From contig NZ_FOJM01000002.1 of assembly GCF_900111825.1 (NCBI RefSeq), positions 1 to 64,000 on the forward strand: 64,000 nucleotides of DNA, read 5' to 3'. Of this stretch, positions 52,483 to 61,303 are shown piece after piece. Numbering within the stretch: the stretch's first letter is position 1; the number at the start of each line of letters is the position of its first letter. Origin of the DNA: Pedobacter suwonensis. Its GTDB lineage: Bacteria; Bacteroidota; Bacteroidia; Sphingobacteriales; Sphingobacteriaceae. Made by a program: the position numbers and the translations under genes. A model generated the notes under the pieces. It saw only the letters and a program-made list of their open reading frames with translations. It did not search any database and was not told where the DNA came from.

Positions 52483-52566
52483 GCTCGGGTGGTGGAACTG
52501 GTAGACACGCAGGACTTAAAATCCTGTGCTTTCAAAGGCGTGCGGGTTCGATTCCCGCCCCGAGTA
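52483..52566 (+). tRNA. tRNA-Leu (TAA), copy 1
   Basis: 84 bases with a long variable arm, as expected for Leu. Acceptor GCTCGGG pairs with CCCGAGT, so the first pair is G-U. The anticodon loop CTTAAAA has anticodon TAA at 52517-52519; T-loop GTTCGATTC. The discriminator is A, followed by CAT, so CCA is not encoded. Confidence 0.95.
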
Positions 52567-52584
52567 CATCAAAAAAAATCGAAT

Positions 52585-52616
52585 AAAAACCTTTCAGAAA
52601 TGAAAGGTTTTTTTGT
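52585..52616 (+). terminator. tRNA operon terminator, copy 1
   Basis: AAAAACCTTTCA (52585-52596), loop GAAA, TGAAAGGTTTTT (52601-52612), then TTGTTTT: a 12-bp stem with a stable tetraloop. Confidence 0.9.
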
Positions 52617-52647
52617 TTTAATCACTTTTGTAGTTGAATCCTAATGC

Positions 52648-53103
52648 TCAGCTGACGCGCATTACCGGAAATGCTATTGAGTTTCTGTATTGCTTTCTAA
52701 ACCGCACATATAAAATTGTGGTGATACACGGATAAAGCAGTGCAAAGATCCATAGTTTGGTCATCACATTTTTGCTATAATGATAACCATCCATTGATAA
52801 ACTGGCAATAAACATCCCGATCAGCAAAACCGGTGCACCTGAAAAGCTAAGCCATGAAAAAAAGGAACTATTCCTGATTTCCCGAATGAAATTTAAAAGA
52901 ACCGTGAAAGAACAAATGACCGCTGCAGCCAGGTACAATAACGAAAAACCAATGTCTAAAACGATATCGGCAAAATAAAGAATAGTAGCCTCCAGGCCGT
53001 TACCCGAAGCTGATGAATTGATAATGGTAATGATGTAGGCTACATACAAAATGAAGCCTGCCAGTAAATCGATGATCCAATATTTTAAAATAAGTTTGGT
53101 CAT
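52648..53103 (-). CDS. Small integral membrane protein
   Basis: 151 residues, four membrane helices at about 10-30, 43-65, 85-105 and 118-135, with short charged loops (FIREIRNSSFF, RFRKQYRN) on the cytoplasmic side. No family is recognised. It is co-directional with the lipoprotein gene upstream (28 bases apart), so the two probably form a small operon, lying on the opposite strand between the two tRNA operon copies. The role is unknown; the pairing with a lipoprotein suggests a cell-envelope task. Confidence 0.7.
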   Translation of the reverse strand: MTKLILKYWIIDLLAGFILYVAYIITIINSSASGNGLEATILYFADIVLDIGFSLLYLAAAVICSFTVLLNFIREIRNSSFFSWLSFSGAPVLLIGMFIASLSMDGYHYSKNVMTKLWIFALLYPCITTILYVRFRKQYRNSIAFPVMRVS

Positions 53104-53130
53104 TACTTCTGTAAATCAGTTTAAATTCAG

Positions 53131-53859
53131 TTAATCAAATGCAACCAGTTTATCCCCGGGAAGATCATATTCGTAAACCCGGCCCTTCTCTTCTTCGACA
53201 TAAAGCCACTGAACAATATTGCTGCCGTTTGGTCCTATAGGTGCAATTCCAATTACCCTGTAGCGCTGACCGTTCCTTTCTGCCGATTCGATAGAATAAG
53301 TCAGCTCCTCCCGTTTTTTTATGGCCGCCCGCAGTAAAGAGTTTTTGGTTTGGGTGAGGTAATATTCTGTTAAGCGATAAACCTTGTCAAGGTATGATGA
53401 AGTAAATTCCTCTTCGGTAGACCAGGTATATTTTATTTTTTCACCATAGTTAGTTCTGAAGGCCGTTACCGGTCCGTCGGCCGTTTTCTTTACAGAGACC
53501 AGCAACCTGGCGGGCATTTCGGCCTCTTGATCTCCCGGAACGGTAACCGTACCGTCTTTCCAGGTAACATGTATCTTATCTCCACGATTCAGGTTTCTGG
53601 TGGTATCCGCTTCATTGATCAGCACAATGGTACTATCGCCTTTCTTTGCCAAAATCTGAAAATAATCACCATCATCCAGATATTCTACAAAAGTCATCCG
53701 GTCAATGTGTTCACCACGGTTATTTCGTTTTTGTCCGGCAAGCGGCTTTTGCAGCGCCGGGCTCACCTTTACCAAATCTTGCTTCTGTGCTGTTTTAGCA
53801 TTACAGGCCAAAAGCCCGCATACTGCTATCATGAGGAATGCATCTATTCGTCTTTTCAT
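53131..53859 (-). CDS. Hypothetical lipoprotein
   Basis: The frame opens at 53934, but the ATG at 53859 gives a lipoprotein signal (RRIDAFLMIAVCGLLAC, lipid at the Cys), so 242 residues are kept. The mature part is not recognised; it contains short beta segments such as DYFQILAKKGDSTIVLIN, TVTVPGDQEAEMPARLLVSVKKT (in parts) and a C-terminal NIVQWLYVEEEKGRVYEYD region that resembles a repeating strand-turn pattern. Located at the outer or inner membrane. First gene of a two-gene operon with the membrane protein at 52648. No functional assignment is made. Confidence 0.72.
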   Translation of the reverse strand: MKRRIDAFLMIAVCGLLACNAKTAQKQDLVKVSPALQKPLAGQKRNNRGEHIDRMTFVEYLDDGDYFQILAKKGDSTIVLINEADTTRNLNRGDKIHVTWKDGTVTVPGDQEAEMPARLLVSVKKTADGPVTAFRTNYGEKIKYTWSTEEEFTSSYLDKVYRLTEYYLTQTKNSLLRAAIKKREELTYSIESAERNGQRYRVIGIAPIGPNGSNIVQWLYVEEEKGRVYEYDLPGDKLVAFD

Positions 53860-54356
53860 TCGGCAACTAATCTGATGTGCTTTAATAAATAAGCCTGACA
53901 TATCCAGCCGAAACCGGAAATACAAAGCTATCATTCAGCGCAATCCATAAACCAGAGTAAGTTAATAAAAGTTTTTACTATTCAATCGCGTTTATTCGGA
54001 TGGTGAACCGCTGCTTTATCGTCAATAACCTTTATCTGCAAGCAATCAATATTTAAATTCCCGGGGCAATGTTATTCCAGCTATCACCACAAAAAATAAA
54101 TTTCTTTGATTTTCATCCTTGCTGAAAAAAGTTAATATTGAATGGCATCAACAATAACAGGAACAACCACATATTTTTTTTTATTTTTTTAACTGATGGA
54201 ATTTTTGTCGTCTGAGCTGATCAAGCCGCTTTTAACTAGCTGATAATCTTAAAATTTACAGAATTAAAATCAAAATTCAATCAACTGATTTTTGTGATAT
54301 ACGCCATAAAAAACCACTGGAAACACTGATTAAAGCAAAAAAAATTAAATTATTTT
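53860..54356. other. AT-rich intergenic stretch
   Basis: Nearly 500 bases with no gene, hairpin or repeat that I can see. It is rich in A and T, with poly-T and poly-A runs near 54170-54190, and separates the lipoprotein operon from the second tRNA operon. Confidence 0.4.
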
Positions 54357-54386
54357 TTGACAGTGATATTTATATTTCTATATTTG
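54357..54386 (+). promoter_or_regulatory. tRNA promoter, copy 2
   Basis: TTG (54357-54359, within TTGACA), 19 bases, TATATTTG (54379-54386). Spacing and core match copy 1, while the intervening bases differ. Confidence 0.85.
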
Positions 54387-54421
54387 CAACCCCAAAGGAA
54401 CACAACATATGTGTTAATTTT

Positions 54422-54494
<73 letters not shown>

Positions 54495-54565
54495 CCAAAT
54501 GCCTTCCTACCAGAAGGCATTTATTTTTAAGTTAACCAAGCCGATGGAGATCGGCAGCGGCTAAT

Positions 54566-54649
54566 GCTCGGGTGGTGGAACTGGTAGACACGCAGGACTT
54601 AAAATCCTGTGCTTTCAAAGGCGTGCGGGTTCGATTCCCGCCCCGAGTA
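54566..54649 (+). tRNA. tRNA-Leu (TAA), copy 2
   Basis: Identical to the copy at 52483, anticodon TAA at 54600-54602, long variable arm, G-U first acceptor pair, no encoded CCA (CAAC follows the discriminator). Confidence 0.95.
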
Positions 54650-54666
54650 CAACAAAAAAATCGAAT

Positions 54667-54698
54667 AAAAACCTTTCAGAAGTGAAAGGTTTTTTGTT
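54667..54698 (+). terminator. tRNA operon terminator, copy 2
   Basis: AAAAACCTTTCA (54667-54678), loop GAAG, TGAAAGGTTTTT (54683-54694), then GTTTT. Same stem as copy 1. Confidence 0.9.
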
Positions 54699-54850
54699 TT
54701 TCTATCCATCTCATTGCTACTGCATGTTCCCTATTGTCGGGAATTCTACACTACCTACACCAGAAGAAGCTATTCCTAGATCGCTATATTTTGGAAAAAG
54801 GTGAGAACAAAGTTGTTTATATTTAAACTTTGATTTGTACAATAAGGCTT

Positions 54851-55723
54851 ATGCAAAGTAATCGCGGAAAAATACCGGTTAATCCAATGGAAGATACCTC
54901 CAGCCAGGGTATTGCTATGGACAGAAACGACTTTAAAAAGATCGACTTTATTACTACTGCCGAAAAAGAAACCGCGATCAGGGCACACCGGGATGAAGGT
55001 TATACCTTTCATATTCTCGAAAAAGGACAGGTAACCATAGAAATTGATTTCAAAACCTATAAAGTTATGGCTCCGGCCATCGTTTTCCTCCATCCGGATC
55101 AGGTACATTGTATGCACGATATTGATGATATCTCGGTATCTTCGATGTCCATCCAGAGTGAATGCCTGAACAGAACTTACCTCAACCTATTACAAGACCT
55201 CACTCCCACCGCGCCCCTCCCGCTAACTATAGAAACCTTTGAGATAATTTCAGAGCACTTTTCACTTAGTTTAAAACTTTACCGCAACAAACAGAATAGA
55301 CTTTACCATTTGTTGGTAAAAGACAGCTGTAACGCTTTAACCGCTTTGTTGATAAACGCATTTTTAAGTCACAAAAAGGCTGAAGATTCTTATTCGCGAT
55401 TCGACAGCGTGGCGATGTCTTTCAGGAAGTTACTGGAAGAAAAGTATGTGGTATTGAAACGGCCAAGCGAGTATGCAGCATTAATGCATATCTCTGTTCC
55501 CTATCTAAATGAATGCATTAAAAAAGCAACCGGCCTTTCCGTATCGCGGCTGATCCAGGACAGGGTGATCCTGGAGGCGAAAAGGCTTCTCTCCCATACC
55601 GATAAATCGGTAAAAGAAATTGCGTTTCATTTAGGTTATGCTGATTACCCATATTTCTCCAGGTTGTTTTCCAAAGCCACTGGCTACACGGTAATGGGTT
55701 TTAGAAATAAAAACATCGATTAG
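54851..55723 (+). CDS. AraC family transcriptional regulator
   Basis: The frame runs from a TTG at 54830; the ATG at 54851 is a more natural start and gives 290 residues. Residues about 40-120 form a cupin-like sensor (YTFHILEKGQVTIEIDF and FLHPDQVHCM), and the last 95 the double HTH: HISVPYLNECIKKATGLSVSRLI, then SVKEIAFHLGYADYPYFSRLFSKATG in pieces. It is followed after 78 bases by an FAD monooxygenase gene in the same direction, so it probably controls that gene. The cupin ligand is unknown; aromatic compounds are common for this arrangement. Confidence 0.9.
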   Translation: MQSNRGKIPVNPMEDTSSQGIAMDRNDFKKIDFITTAEKETAIRAHRDEGYTFHILEKGQVTIEIDFKTYKVMAPAIVFLHPDQVHCMHDIDDISVSSMSIQSECLNRTYLNLLQDLTPTAPLPLTIETFEIISEHFSLSLKLYRNKQNRLYHLLVKDSCNALTALLINAFLSHKKAEDSYSRFDSVAMSFRKLLEEKYVVLKRPSEYAALMHISVPYLNECIKKATGLSVSRLIQDRVILEAKRLLSHTDKSVKEIAFHLGYADYPYFSRLFSKATGYTVMGFRNKNID

Positions 55724-55801
55724 TCCAATACTTGCTTCGATCTATTCTTTCTTGCTGTCGATAAGTTGCAGAATTTCGCGCTGTATTTAAACTCCAAGAA
55801 A

Positions 55802-56917
55802 ATGAAACGTAATAAAAATGTGCTGATATCCGGTGCAAGTTTTGCTGGTCTTACCACTGCCTATTGGATGCAACAGTCAGGCTATGATGTAACAGTTATC
55901 GAAATCGGGGCTTCGCTCAAAAAAGGCGGCACTCCCGTAGATATCAAGGCGGATACCATAGAGATCGTTAAGAGAATGGGAATTTTCGAACAGATTAAAG
56001 CCCAGCGGGTAGGTCCGGAAAAATGGGAATTTAAAAACGCTGCAAACCAAACGGGTTACAGTTTAATTTTAAAACACCCGGGTGAAGAATTTCCAGACAC
56101 CGAATTTGAAATGGAGCGGGATACTTTGCTCGGGATGATATACAACCTGGTTAAAGATGATGTAAGGTTCATATTCAATAACAGTATCGAACGGTTAAAC
56201 GAATCTGCTGATGAAATGGAAGTTACGTTTAGAGATGGTTCATCAGAAAAGTATGCGTATGTATTCGGCTGCGATGGCATACATTCAGTGGTTCGTAAAA
56301 TCTGGTTTGGCCACGAATCGGAGTATTCGCATTTTTTAGGTCAGTATTTTTCAATTGCAGTGGTAGATAAATTATTGGTTGAAAACGGTACTTATCAAAT
56401 GTATTCAGAAGCGAATAAGGGCGCAGCGCTTTATGCCCATAACAATAAGACAGATATCATTTTCACCTTCAGACCCGAAAAAGAACTCAGCTATGATTTC
56501 CGCAATCAGCAGCAATTGAAGGAAATTGTTTCTAATCAGATGAAAGGCATGAGCTGGCGGGCTGCTGAATTGGAAGCCGAACTATTGCAGGCATCTTCTT
56601 TCTATTTTGATAAATTTTGTCAGATCAAAATGCCCTCATGGACAAAAGGCAGGGTAGCACTTATAGGTGATGCAGGCTATTGTGCTTCCCCGGCCGCAGG
56701 TATGGGAGGCTCGCTGGCAATTATCGGTGCAACCGCACTTGCAGATGCATTTGCAAATGAGGGACACGACTTTCAAAAGGCTTTCAAAACTTACAATAAA
56801 AAATTCAGGCCTTTCATCGAACAGATTCAGAAAGAAGCCGTCGCTACCCTTGATAAACTATTACCCGCCACCGAACAGCAGGCACGCGATATATGGGAAA
56901 ATGGAATTGCTTTTTAA
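55802..56917 (+). CDS. FAD-dependent aromatic-type monooxygenase
   Basis: 371 residues from the ATG at 55802 (the open frame begins at a TTG, 55766). The PHBH-type fold is clear: NVLISGASFAGLTTAYWM is the dinucleotide-binding fold at 5-24, GCDGIHSVVRKIWFG is the DG motif region, and the GDAGYCASPAAGMGGSLA segment is the second FAD-binding GD motif. The family (UbiH, MhpA, TetX, rifampicin monooxygenase relatives) adds oxygen to aromatic rings with NADPH. It has a paralogue at 59124-60233 with the same landmarks. It follows an AraC gene, consistent with ligand-induced detoxification. Substrate not known. Confidence 0.87.
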   Translation: MKRNKNVLISGASFAGLTTAYWMQQSGYDVTVIEIGASLKKGGTPVDIKADTIEIVKRMGIFEQIKAQRVGPEKWEFKNAANQTGYSLILKHPGEEFPDTEFEMERDTLLGMIYNLVKDDVRFIFNNSIERLNESADEMEVTFRDGSSEKYAYVFGCDGIHSVVRKIWFGHESEYSHFLGQYFSIAVVDKLLVENGTYQMYSEANKGAALYAHNNKTDIIFTFRPEKELSYDFRNQQQLKEIVSNQMKGMSWRAAELEAELLQASSFYFDKFCQIKMPSWTKGRVALIGDAGYCASPAAGMGGSLAIIGATALADAFANEGHDFQKAFKTYNKKFRPFIEQIQKEAVATLDKLLPATEQQARDIWENGIAF

Positions 56918-57051
56918 CACCAAAGATTTAATCTGGATCCACGATCGCAGTGGAGCACAATTAGGACAGATGAAAAAGATAAACTGCCCTGCTTGCAATT
57001 GATACGGGAAGTGGCTGTTTTCGCAGATTCCTGTTTAATTATTTTGGCTTA

Positions 57052-57885
57052 CTAAATCCGGACGGCTATGCCAAGAAAGTATTTTTTCATCGCGTCTTTC
57101 TGAACTCCATAATTAACACCGCCATCAATTTTTACATCACGTGCGATTTCTACCTGGACCGCAGCATTAAAAAAACTTGAATAATGATGTTGTTTAAAAT
57201 CGTAGGTAAAGTAAGTTTCAGCTATACCGGTAATGGTTTTCCCGATCTCGTGGCTAACTGTTAGCGACTGAAGGTATTCCACATGCTTTTGGTCGCCAGA
57301 ATTATCTTTTAAATGATCAAGCTCCACCTGCGTGCCAACTTTCCAGTCTGATGGTAATTTAACCTGCATGGGCACAATAAGCCCCTCTTCAAGTTTGCTG
57401 TTACCAAATGCTGCTGTCGGCAATGTAACATAGGGCAGTAATGCCATTGAAAAATCGCCTTTATCATTCCCGATCAGATTTTGTTTAAGCCGGAGATTTA
57501 TATCGCCGAATCCTTTACTATTCTCAACTTCTCCTGTTTCATTATTTCTTTCTTTTTGCCATGTGTAGGTTTCAATGCCCACCTGCAGGGATATGCTGCC
57601 GGTAAGACCCATTTTGAGGTTAGCCCTATCGATCATTACCGTTTTTTGTGAGGAGGATTCCGATCGCTCGCGTTCCAGAGCGAACAGGTCGCTTTCATAC
57701 TGAAAATGACCGGCATCCACCGTAATGGCAGATTCGGTAACATCTGGCCGATCTGTTTCCATTTCCCGGAGTTTTTCTTTCGGTACGGGCGAAAATATAG
57801 AGTAAGGCTTTTGAGCAGTCTGTGCCATAATGAACTTCGGCATCGTAAAAATCACAATAGCGGTAAGGAGATATTTTGGGTTCAT
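57052..57885 (-). CDS. Outer-membrane transporter-like protein, phenol MetA-pathway family
   Basis: 277 residues with a signal peptide (TAIVIFTMPKFIMAQ, cut before TAQK). TDRPDVTESAITVDAGHFQYE in parts, ISLQVGIETY, FGDINLRLKQNLIGND and the strand-rich remainder match the family called putative MetA-pathway of phenol degradation, a small beta-barrel often found near aromatic degradation genes. Strong Gly/aromatic alternation and a terminal AVRI strand fit an outer-membrane barrel. Channel activity is inferred from the fold; the substrate is unknown. Its position among two monooxygenases suggests uptake or export of their substrate. No clear operon partner. Confidence 0.8.
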   Translation of the reverse strand: MNPKYLLTAIVIFTMPKFIMAQTAQKPYSIFSPVPKEKLREMETDRPDVTESAITVDAGHFQYESDLFALERERSESSSQKTVMIDRANLKMGLTGSISLQVGIETYTWQKERNNETGEVENSKGFGDINLRLKQNLIGNDKGDFSMALLPYVTLPTAAFGNSKLEEGLIVPMQVKLPSDWKVGTQVELDHLKDNSGDQKHVEYLQSLTVSHEIGKTITGIAETYFTYDFKQHHYSSFFNAAVQVEIARDVKIDGGVNYGVQKDAMKKYFLGIAVRI

Positions 57886-58077
57886 ATTTCAGTTTTTCTG
57901 ATACTGCCACGTTCAGAATCTCGTTGCTGATAAAGTTTTTCTGATCGCATTAATAACGACTTAATAGTAGTCAGTTATTTACCTTAACAGCATGGGATGA
58001 AAGATTGTTTTGCATGCCAGAGAAGCGGCGAAGTCAAACTTGCCAGACGAGATTTCCGGTTGCCCTCCAGCTTCGCC

Positions 58078-58821
58078 TCAATTTATAATTTCTCCGTTGT
58101 TGGCGGCCAATTTTTCGCGCCATTGCTGTAGCTGTTCAGGCGTTTGCCTTAACCATTCACCTACTTCGCCAACTATTTTAAGTGGTTCTTTAGTACGATA
58201 AGAACGGGTCGGGTTACCCGGAAACTTTTTGTTAGTAACATTAGGGTCATCCTCAAAACTGCCCATAGGTTCAACAATATAAACACGTTCAGGGGCGTCA
58301 TCTTTGACCAAAGCAGCTGCGAGGCCTGCGCCATTTACCAGAGCCGTAAAATAAATATGGTTCATAATGAGATCCGATTGGTAATTGGATGAATATCCGG
58401 CAGTCAGCAGATCACCTACCTTCAGGTCTGCTCTGGTGCCGTGATAAAAAGGACCACCATCAGCGGGCTGACTAACTGATGCCAATGCCATGGCCTGATG
58501 ATGCTTTGCCCGATCAATGTCGCCCAGTGTCTGGTAACAATCGGCGATGTTCAGGTACAGCGACGGAAAGGCGGCCCTGACTGCTTCATCATCCACACTG
58601 GAGGCCAGTTCCAATGCAATTTCATACCATTTTAACTTGTCGGCATTTTTTAACTGCCTCCTGGCAACGAACCAGGCGGCAATAAACCTTTCAAAGTCGT
58701 TTGTTGCTTCGCTCCAGGCTTTAAAAAATAGCTGGACTGCCGCTTCAAAATTACCTGTTTCTTCATTCTGCATGCCCTGCATACAAAGCTGAATAATGTG
58801 ATTATGCGGATTGAATTCCAT
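58078..58821 (-). CDS. TPR-rifampin ADP-ribosyltransferase (Arr) fusion
   Basis: 247 residues. Residues 1-115 are a helical tetratricopeptide-like domain (NFEAAVQLFFKAWSEAT at 24-40, LKWYEIALELASS at 63-75, YLNIADCYQTLGDIDRAKHH at 89-108). Residues 124-225 are a complete Arr domain: PFYHGTRADLKVGDLL (His127), MNHIYFTALVNGAGLA (Tyr157), VEPMGSFEDDPNVTNKKFP in parts, GNPTRSYRT and VGEVGEWLR. Arr moves ADP-ribose from NAD to the C23 hydroxyl of rifamycins. The Arr core aligns closely with known ones, but these are about 140 residues and lack the TPR part. Cytoplasmic. It lies between monooxygenase genes. Whether it acts on rifamycins or a cellular partner is untested. Confidence 0.88.
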   Translation of the reverse strand: MEFNPHNHIIQLCMQGMQNEETGNFEAAVQLFFKAWSEATNDFERFIAAWFVARRQLKNADKLKWYEIALELASSVDDEAVRAAFPSLYLNIADCYQTLGDIDRAKHHQAMALASVSQPADGGPFYHGTRADLKVGDLLTAGYSSNYQSDLIMNHIYFTALVNGAGLAAALVKDDAPERVYIVEPMGSFEDDPNVTNKKFPGNPTRSYRTKEPLKIVGEVGEWLRQTPEQLQQWREKLAANNGEIIN

Positions 58822-59123
58822 ACTTGTATGTTCGAAAATATTGATCTTTCTCCAAAAATAGCTACCAAATCCATTAAAAGATCAGGATTTGAGGTATAAT
58901 TTTCCAGGCGCACTACAGCTTCGATTCCGGCGTTATTATTACAAAAGATCACAGTTAATCAGATAATCAGCATTGAAATAATGATGATTCTGCAAAGACT
59001 AACCAACTGTCAAACAAGTCATCAAATGATATAATTAAAAAAGCCTGCCAATTGATACCTGGCAGGCATTTCATTAACAACGAGCCACTGATTCTACCGT
59101 AAAAAACCGCTTTAACGAAGTGT
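58822..59123. other. Intergenic stretch between Arr fusion and FAD monooxygenase
   Basis: About 300 bases without a gene. It holds the terminator of the monooxygenase gene at 59035-59067 and otherwise AT-rich sequence where the Arr fusion promoter must lie; no clear -33/-7 pair was found by eye. Confidence 0.4.
59035..59067 (-). terminator. Terminator of the second FAD monooxygenase
   Basis: On the minus strand GCCTGCCA (59067-59060), a 9-base loop and TGGCAGGC (59050-59043) are followed by TTTTTTAATT: a clean intrinsic terminator 57 bases after the stop. Confidence 0.85.
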
Positions 59124-60233
59124 TTACTGATCATTTTTCCAGGCCGCAAAAGAAGCTTGTAATTCCTCTTCGGTTTCAGGTAGCTGAATTTTGAGTGAAT
59201 CGTTAACCCTTGCCTGAACGCTTTCTACAAAAGGTTTGAAACCATTATTATATTTTGCGAAAGCAGTTTGATGATCCTGGTTGTGATGTAATTCTTTCGC
59301 CAACATGCTTGCGCCCTGCATAGCGAGACTGGTGCCCATACCCGTAAAAAAACTTGGGGCATAGGCGGCATCACCGACCAGACCTACCCGGCCTTTTGTC
59401 CATGTGGGCATTTTGATTTGACAGGCCTCATCGAAATAAAGGTCATCGGCAGCCAGCATGGCATCTAAAATTTCCGGAAGTTTCCAGTGCTCATTCCCGC
59501 CGAAATAATCTTTCAGGATCTGCTTTGGCCGGTCGCGGTCACGGTAGTCCCAATTTAATTGCGGTGCCCGGAATACCAGAATAGCATTTGCAGCCGCTTT
59601 AAACTGGAAGATGACCGCCTGTTTTCCCAGCTCGCGATATACAATACCAGTGGATTTTGGCCGTCCCGTCTGGATATGGTCAGCTGTTGCAAATGCAAAA
59701 TACACACCCAAAAACTTTTTAAAGTCATCTTCCGGACCAAAAACAAGTTTTCGCACCATAGAATGCGTACCGTCAGCACCAAACACCAGATCGTAAATTT
59801 TATCGTCACCCTTTTCAAAGGATACTTTTACGTGATCATCTTGCTGGACCAATGCAGTTATGCTGTTGCTGAACATGATATTTACTTCGTTTTTAGGAAT
59901 AACGTTGTAAATAATCTCAACCAGATCACCACGGTGAATCTCGATATCGCCCAGGTATTCTGGCAAGGTATTAATGGCAAAGTGTACCAATGTTTTTCCT
60001 TCGGCGTCAACGATTTCGTCCGTATGAACAAATTCATTGGCTATGATCTGCTCGTAAATACCCATTTCCCGGGCGATATCCAAAGCGGCACCACGTACAT
60101 CTATTGGTGAACCGCCTGTTCTCAGATCTTTCCCTAATTCCACTACCGTAACTTCGTAATCAAATTTATTTAGCCAATAGGCCAGCGTTAAGCCCGCAAA
60201 GCTGGCACCCGATATCAACACCTGTTTTTTCAT
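59124..60233 (-). CDS. Second FAD-dependent monooxygenase (paralogue)
   Basis: 369 residues. QVLISGASFAGLTLAYWLN at about 4-22 binds the ADP of FAD; FGADGTHSMVRKLVFG is the DG region and GDAAYAPSFFTGMGTSLA the GD motif. Similar in order and length to the gene at 55802, so the two look like paralogues within one locus. The acidic tail (ETEEELQASFA) resembles that of small actinobacterial and Bacteroidota UbiH-like enzymes. It probably hydroxylates an aromatic or drug-like compound with NAD(P)H. Divergent from an AraC gene 104 bases away, which likely regulates it. Substrate unknown. Confidence 0.87.
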   Translation of the reverse strand: MKKQVLISGASFAGLTLAYWLNKFDYEVTVVELGKDLRTGGSPIDVRGAALDIAREMGIYEQIIANEFVHTDEIVDAEGKTLVHFAINTLPEYLGDIEIHRGDLVEIIYNVIPKNEVNIMFSNSITALVQQDDHVKVSFEKGDDKIYDLVFGADGTHSMVRKLVFGPEDDFKKFLGVYFAFATADHIQTGRPKSTGIVYRELGKQAVIFQFKAAANAILVFRAPQLNWDYRDRDRPKQILKDYFGGNEHWKLPEILDAMLAADDLYFDEACQIKMPTWTKGRVGLVGDAAYAPSFFTGMGTSLAMQGASMLAKELHHNQDHQTAFAKYNNGFKPFVESVQARVNDSLKIQLPETEEELQASFAAWKNDQ

Positions 60234-60337
60234 CTCTTTTTTAAAATTAATTTTTATGTAGCTTTTTATTCACCACAAAACTAATCGTATCTTTACGAGT
60301 AAAATAATCGATAAACTATCATTTTTAGTCGAAAAAT

Positions 60338-61303
60338 ATGAGCGATAAAAAAAATGAATATGTTGACAGCGATATGCAGCAGTTCGCCAACAAGCTCGGA
60401 TTGGTCGTGGAAAATGTACTGCAGAATTTTGAGGTCACCTCATTCAAAGGAATAACTTTTCTGCCTGACATGGCAATGCACTTCGGATCATTTGTTGTGA
60501 AAGAAGATTTTACCCGTGTAACCGGCCAGTCTGATCTGGTTGAAGGTATCGGAATTATATTTCATAATATCCTTGAAAACCATGGGAACAACGAAACGGA
60601 GAATCGTAAAAAAAATAACACCACGGAGCCTCCTTACGTACGCATCTTTCCGTATACGATCAGCCAAACGTTACAATTTAAAAAGAACACCCAGGTATCT
60701 CATGTTTCCATTAGCATCAGTGCCCAATTTTTGAAGGATTTTTTAAAGGAAGAGGCTGATTACTTTGACTATTTGTTTGATCGTGCTAACAGTTTTTGGA
60801 TAGAAGAACTGATGACAGATGATATTTTACGAACAGTTAATGCTATATCAAAAAAAGAGGAACCCGCCAACCTGAAAAGCTTTTATTATAAAATGAAGGC
60901 AATGGAGTTGCTATTTTACCTGTTTGAAAGTTTAAAGAAACGGGAAAGCGCTGAAAATCTGAAATTAAATGCAAAAGAAATAAAGGCGGTTTACCATGTA
61001 AGGGACAAAATTGTATCTTCTTTGACCAGCTTTAATACGATAGCTGAATTAAAACAGACTGCCGGCATGAACGAATTTAAACTCCGCAGAATATTTAAGC
61101 AGGTATTCGGGATGGGTATTTATGATTATTACCAACACCTCCGGATGAAAGAAGCCGCACGTCTTTTGCGCGAAGAGAAACTTTCGGTTTCTGAAGCCGG
61201 GTATGCAATGGGTTTTGAAAACCTTGGTCACTTTACCAGGGTATTTGAAAAGCACATCGGCAAGAAGCCTAAAAAATATGTTCAGAATATTCAACAAAAT
61301 TAA
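60338..61303 (+). CDS. AraC family transcriptional regulator (long N-terminal domain)
   Basis: 321 residues. The C-terminal 100 residues hold the two HTH motifs: IAELKQTAGMNEFKLRRIFKQVFG and LSVSEAGYAMGFENLGHFTRVFEKHIG (in parts), and the tail KKPKKYVQN. The N-terminal 200 residues show no cupin signature that I recognise but contain VSHVSISISAQF and the ELLFYLFESL helix. It is divergent from the second monooxygenase gene across 104 bases, so it probably regulates that gene and itself. Effector unknown. Paralogous only in the HTH with the AraC gene at 54851. Confidence 0.88.
   Translation: MSDKKNEYVDSDMQQFANKLGLVVENVLQNFEVTSFKGITFLPDMAMHFGSFVVKEDFTRVTGQSDLVEGIGIIFHNILENHGNNETENRKKNNTTEPPYVRIFPYTISQTLQFKKNTQVSHVSISISAQFLKDFLKEEADYFDYLFDRANSFWIEELMTDDILRTVNAISKKEEPANLKSFYYKMKAMELLFYLFESLKKRESAENLKLNAKEIKAVYHVRDKIVSSLTSFNTIAELKQTAGMNEFKLRRIFKQVFGMGIYDYYQHLRMKEAARLLREEKLSVSEAGYAMGFENLGHFTRVFEKHIGKKPKKYVQNIQQN

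Noticed and set aside
56667..57002. A 111-codon plus-strand frame overlapping the end of the first monooxygenase
   Set aside because: Most of it is the shadow of the monooxygenase; only the last 33 codons look coding, and these are noted as a possible remnant.
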